DNA from: Pseudorasbora parva
Lineage: Eukaryota; Chordata; Actinopteri; Cypriniformes; Gobionidae
Direction of reading: 5' to 3'
Assembly: GCF_024679245.1 (NCBI RefSeq)
Contig: NC_090175.1
Coordinates: forward strand, 50,435,605-50,499,604
DNA: 64,000 nt
Below the pieces are notes generated by a model. It saw only the letters and a program-made list of their open reading frames with translations, searched no databases and had not been told where the DNA came from. Shown here one piece after another: positions 59,831 to 64,000 of this stretch; position 1 is the stretch's first letter; the number at the start of each line of letters is the position of its first letter. The position numbers and the translations under genes were made by a program.

Positions 59831-60153
59831 CTCTATAGTGTATATTTATGCAATAATTCAGTTAAATGCAAAATGAACCTGTTTTAATATCAATGTGAAC
59901 AGCTCCTTTTGAGTTCAGTACAAACAGCTACCTTTAACATTTGAATGTTGCTAAGATATCAACTCATATTAGTTTAAGTTTTAATTTAGTTAAATTAATC
60001 TAAAGTCAAATGTATACAAGATGCCTGTAATTGCCAGAAATTATACTGTGTTATTTGATTTGTGCTGCTGGCGATATGGAGATTCTCAGTAAATGAATTC
60101 ACTTGTCTGTTCTTGCAATATTAAATGGTAAAATGTAAAGTGAGGTTTAATTA

Positions 60154-60309
<156 letters not shown>

Positions 60310-60338
60310 TCATATAAATAAATGAATCATAAAAGTCA

Positions 60339-60491
<153 letters not shown>

Positions 60492-60552
60492 TCAACATAA
60501 TCACAAATTCATACATAATAACTGCAATGCCTACTTGAGTTTCATCTGCCAT

Positions 60553-62031
60553 CGGATGGTTGTTACCATTATGGACTGTTTGATTTCATTGTCATTATAC
60601 AAATGAGTTAAGCCTGTTTATAAGTTAAGTTTACCACAGGTCCTATTTTACTTCAAAAACCCCATTATAATCACCAATAGGAAAATCTTGAGGGAACCAC
60701 TGCAGAATTAGTTTTCCAGGTTTTGACATCATCCCTCTAGCACTCTATTTCATTTGACCCAAAATCTTTAGACTTTTCAAAAAGTCAGTGGAATTCCTTA
60801 TAATTCCAAACTAAGTTCCAAGTTCATATTCCCTCAATATAGATTTTAGGATAACTAGATATTTGTATTGAAATGTTCAGCCTATTCTCAACCCAAACCC
60901 CAAACTTCAATGCATTTGCATTATTAAATTCTTTATTTTCAGTTCTGTCTTTCATATAGGGCATTCACACAGAACACGTTTTTGCCGTTAAAATGCAGGT
61001 CAATGGAAAGGAAAAACAAACACGAAGTCTACAGATGCGTTTTTTTAAAAGTTGAACCTATTTTAAGGTTCAAAAAGGTCAAAAAAGGTAAAAAAAAGGT
61101 CAAAAAAAATATATCCGTCTACTGTGTGTGTTCACAAACAAATCTCTTTTAAAAAATAATTAATTAATTTTAATGGGCCTTGCCACTAAAGCTTTTGCCA
61201 GTTTGCAATACCTTTAAAAAACATATCTTCTAGACTTCTCACATTTACAAATTGCTGTTCACTCTGCAGTGCTTGCCCACCTCATCATGTATTCAGTTCA
61301 AAGTGCTTCTTTTAACCTTCAAGGATCTTCATATTTTTGAACCTCATTATCTACAGTACGTGAGCTACTGCATCCATATATTCTTGCATGTATGCTCCTC
61401 TGAGTTCAGATGGCTATACTTTTCCTTAGATTTTAGCTCTTTAATATAGGTGATAGAACCACCATTCAAATAAGCCTGTCATAACGGTTGCTACGGACAG
61501 ACCCTAAATAGTTTATTATTAATCCTGATATTGAGTCTGTTTTATTTCTTTCAAAAGAGAAAAAAACAAATCAACAACAACAACCAATAATCCTGAAACA
61601 TTGGATTTATCTGCAAGAAGTAGATACTGAAACAGTAGATCAATTTGGTGCTATACACTCCCTAACACAACTGCAGATTCCATAATATTGACTTTATATC
61701 AAATGCACACTCACACACACACTGGCTGCATAGCATTTTGAAGTATTTTTTTTTTATAAGTTCCCATTTAAGGATCTGAAAATGATCTCCATTATTCCAT
61801 TTGAGGTTTCCCACCATTGAAGTGAGAGAGGTGCTTTCAAATGGAAAATTGAGACTGGCTATAGAGCCCACAGACCTGTCCATGCACCACAACACCAAAT
61901 TCAATGGCCAGGCTTTCTGTCTGCATTTTTCCCCCCAGACTGTCTTTCCTGATATCACATTTATAAAATGAATGCACCGCATCCAAATTATTCAAACTTA
62001 TTTTAAACGGTGGCAGATTTTTAGCTCTTAC
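60553..62031. other. erbb4 intron, nothing recognised
   Basis: AT-rich intron between the transmembrane and P-loop exons. No further exon, repeat or RNA gene seen. Confidence 0.5.
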
Positions 62032-62164
62032 CTCTGTTTCTAAGAAACGGCGTAAAGCTCTTTTCTTCTTGATGCTCTTCCGACGGAAAAAAATAGCAAA
62101 TCCGAGTGCCACGATTACGACCACAAACATCCCCCCAATCACCCCAGCTGCAATCAGAGGAGTC
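62032..62164 (-). CDS. erbb4: erbb4 transmembrane and basic juxtamembrane exon
   Basis: This 133-nt exon completes the split Arg and then encodes [11 protein letters not shown] followed by an uninterrupted run of V, I, A, L, G and F ending in FAIFF. That is the single membrane-spanning helix. It is followed by [18 protein letters not shown], the cytosolic stop-transfer segment. In mammalian ErbB4 the same basic run acts as a nuclear localisation signal once the intracellular domain is released. The GG pair in AAGVIGG fits a small-residue dimer motif of ErbB helices. The acceptor is CTCCAG and the donor GTAAGAG. Confidence 0.95.
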
Positions 62165-63157
62165 CTGGAGGAAAACGCAAGGTTTTGAAACATAATAAAG
62201 GCTTTTATTTAAAATTGTATTGATAATTTAAAAGAAGGACAAAAATTTATATTTGAGTATCTAAACTAATGAATTGTTTTAAAGGAAAATGACATTATCA
62301 GCTCTATTTAAAAATGCGTGCTGTACCTTTTTTTTTATGTTAAAATAAAAAAAGGTGCTAACTTTTTAAAAGGCCTACTGCTTTTCCAATATTAGTGCCA
62401 TGGTCTTTCAAACAATAACACCTAAAAATCTGTCAAAATACATTCTATGCACAACAAATATGAAAAGTTTCCGAAAGGCCCACTGAAGTTCTTTGAAACA
62501 CGCCGCATTATTCAGTGTGTTGACAAAATGATGTGATTTCCCCTGAAATGGCTGACTTGCACATATGATCTGCGCTGCGCTCTCGTGTCTCTAGTGTAAC
62601 TTTAGACCAGAACCTATGGTGTGTGTGATTGCTGCTGCGGTGCGTGAAACTAACAGGAAAACATACTATTCATTAATAGAAACTTACATGAAAACATAGA
62701 CTTCATTCCCCTCAAATAAAAGCATATTTACACTCAGTCATTTCCTATCGCATACACAGTGTGCTTTGTGCCTTTCACCATGTAGAAATTAGTAAATGTG
62801 TGAACAACTGACCGATTTGAGCCGCGACTTCAGCAGTGTAGGGGGCGGGCTTTAGATTCTGGAGAGCATTTTGATTGGACAAGATTTCATGAGAAGGTTA
62901 AGTCTACGATGATGTCATCAAAATCTGTAATTTGTTTTAACATCATCTCCTAAATGCAAATTTGTGCCATTGTTTTGGAACACACCAGCTTATTCATAAC
63001 TTTAAGGCTAACACAGTCACACTAAAAGCTAGAAAACTTTAATTTAGATTTCAGTTGGCCTTTAAGTTGGAAACAAGTGAAAATGACCTGGAAAGATTTT
63101 GTAATGTCTCGATTTGTACTGAGTTGATTTCTTAGTATAAAGTATATAGGCGTTTAC
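62165..63157. other. erbb4 intron upstream of the transmembrane exon; no JM-a-type exon seen
   Basis: I looked on the minus strand for a DCIYYPWTG-like or His/Pro-rich JM-a exon and found none. The sequence is AT-rich without clear repeats. Confidence 0.5.
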
Positions 63158-63202
63158 CTGTCCAGCATCCCAATACAATCTTGAATCCGAGGTCCAGTAC
63201 AC
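63158..63202 (-). CDS. erbb4: erbb4 juxtamembrane exon, JM-b type
   Basis: This 45-nt exon lies between an AG acceptor and a GTAAAC donor. It starts with the last base of a codon and ends with two bases of the Arg codon completed in the transmembrane exon. It encodes CTGPRIQDCIGMLD followed by that Arg. Mammalian ErbB4 has two alternative exons here: JM-a, about 75 nt and containing the ADAM17 cleavage region, and JM-b, about 45 nt and ending EDCIGLMD-R. The length and the QDCIGMLDR ending match JM-b, while the first residues (C-x-GP) resemble the JM-a start. A receptor using this exon would be expected to resist ectodomain shedding. A (GAT)n microsatellite lies about 70 nt upstream of the acceptor. 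Confidence 0.85.
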
Positions 63203-63268
63203 CTGTGATACAGAAGCGCGGAATGAAAATAATCATTAAAATATTATTACTGCAGTAAGATTACCAAA

Positions 63269-63269
63269 A

Positions 63270-63333
<64 letters not shown>
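63269..63333. repeat. (GAT)n microsatellite
   Basis: About 21 units. On the transcribed strand this is (ATC)n, ending about 67 nt upstream of the JM-b acceptor. Confidence 0.97.
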
Positions 63334-63334
<1 letters not shown>

Positions 63335-63363
63335 ATGGTCTAATAGCTTGTTGCATATATACA

Positions 63364-63800
63364 CTACAGAAAGTTTGGCGTTAGTTTTTTAACATCAGCA
63401 AGAACACATTACATTGATCAAAAGAAACTGTAAAGAGGTGGTTACAAAAACAATATTTCAAATAAATGCTGTTCTTTTGAACTTTTTATTAATCAAAGAA
63501 TCCTGACAAACTGTATCATTGATTCTGCAGGTTATTGTGTTTTCAAAATTGACAATACGAAGTGTTTCTTGAGCAGGAAATCAGCATATTATGATTTCTG
63601 AAGGATCATGTGACACTGAAGCCTGGGGTAATGGTGCTGAAAATTCAGCCTTGTATCACAGGAATAAATTACATTAAATAATATTAAAATAGTGATAATA
63701 TTTCACAATATAAGTTTTTACTGTAATTTTTCATCAAATAAAAACAGGTGAGCATAAGAGACTTTCAAAATCTTACCAAGCCCAAGGTTTTGAACCGTAA
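63364..63800 (+). repeat. Dispersed 'caaataaatgctgttctttt' repeat
   Basis: Longest copy of the family here: 'tcaaataaatgctgttcttt', 'ttcttgagcaggaaatcagc', 'gaaggatcatgtgacactga', 'gtgagcataagagactttca' in order. Confidence 0.8.
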
Positions 63801-64000
63801 ATGTGTCAACCGTTGATCTACCTAGTCCTCTATCTTAGCCTCTTTCATGAGCTTCAGTGTAGCCTGGAATCATCTCAAGAGCTTTACATACAGAAACAAG
63901 GCATGCTGGAGCATTGTGACAGTAGTGACTGGGTTCAGTAGTCATAGAGAACAGTGCTGAACTGCCCAAGCTTGACAGTAACCAGCGGCAATGACTGTCA

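Overview
The window is vertebrate nuclear DNA, almost certainly from a teleost fish and most likely a cyprinid. The only cellular gene I can support lies on the minus strand: twelve coding exons of the receptor tyrosine kinase erbb4, running from a juxtamembrane exon (63158-63202) through the transmembrane segment, the whole kinase domain and the cytoplasmic tail to a stop codon at 36191-36193. The exons sum to 2359 nt and keep one reading frame (785 residues plus a split codon). Every internal junction has AG acceptor and GT donor dinucleotides. The 5' half of the gene lies beyond position 64000. I cannot tell whether this is the erbb4a or erbb4b paralogue. The teleost/cyprinid assignment rests on the erbb4 sequence and on the repeat families present: two Tc1 families, fold-back elements with TTAA duplications, hAT-like elements starting TAGCCTG, CACTG-ended MITEs and the 'GGTACATATTAGTACC' MITE.

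Layout. Positions 1-30 kb are downstream of erbb4 and hold no recognisable cellular gene. They are a mosaic of transposons: a Tc1 element (1567-4357) split by a TTAA element (2772-4313) that itself carries LTR-like sequence and minisatellites; a PIF/Harbinger-like element (6908-7499); an AT-rich inverted-repeat element (9627-11170) with a hAT remnant nested in it; a second Tc1 family (13983-14540); a hairpin-studded element (16237-17368); and a very young LTR retroelement (18606-21260) with identical 384-bp LTRs, a 5-bp target duplication and one long ORF built from three protein-coding minisatellites. Positions 30.3-36.2 kb are probable erbb4 3' UTR and flank, with an hAT-like insertion. Positions 36.2-63.2 kb are the erbb4 exons, with introns carrying another Tc1 element, a 759-bp perfect-ended fold-back element, two inverted copies of an 8-bp-TSD element, LINE and THAP-domain remnants and several copies of a dispersed fish repeat.

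The most informative biology is in erbb4 itself. The juxtamembrane exon is of the JM-b type (not the protease-cleavable JM-a type). No exon resembling the CYT-1 (PPAY / YTPM) exon is visible in the intron where it should lie, and that intron instead contains a 1.2-kb Tc1 element. Only one of the three PPxY motifs known in mammalian ErbB4 remains. The last exon carries a His/Pro/Gln-rich expansion with loss of several tail tyrosines. All of these were read by eye and need alignment and transcript data to confirm.
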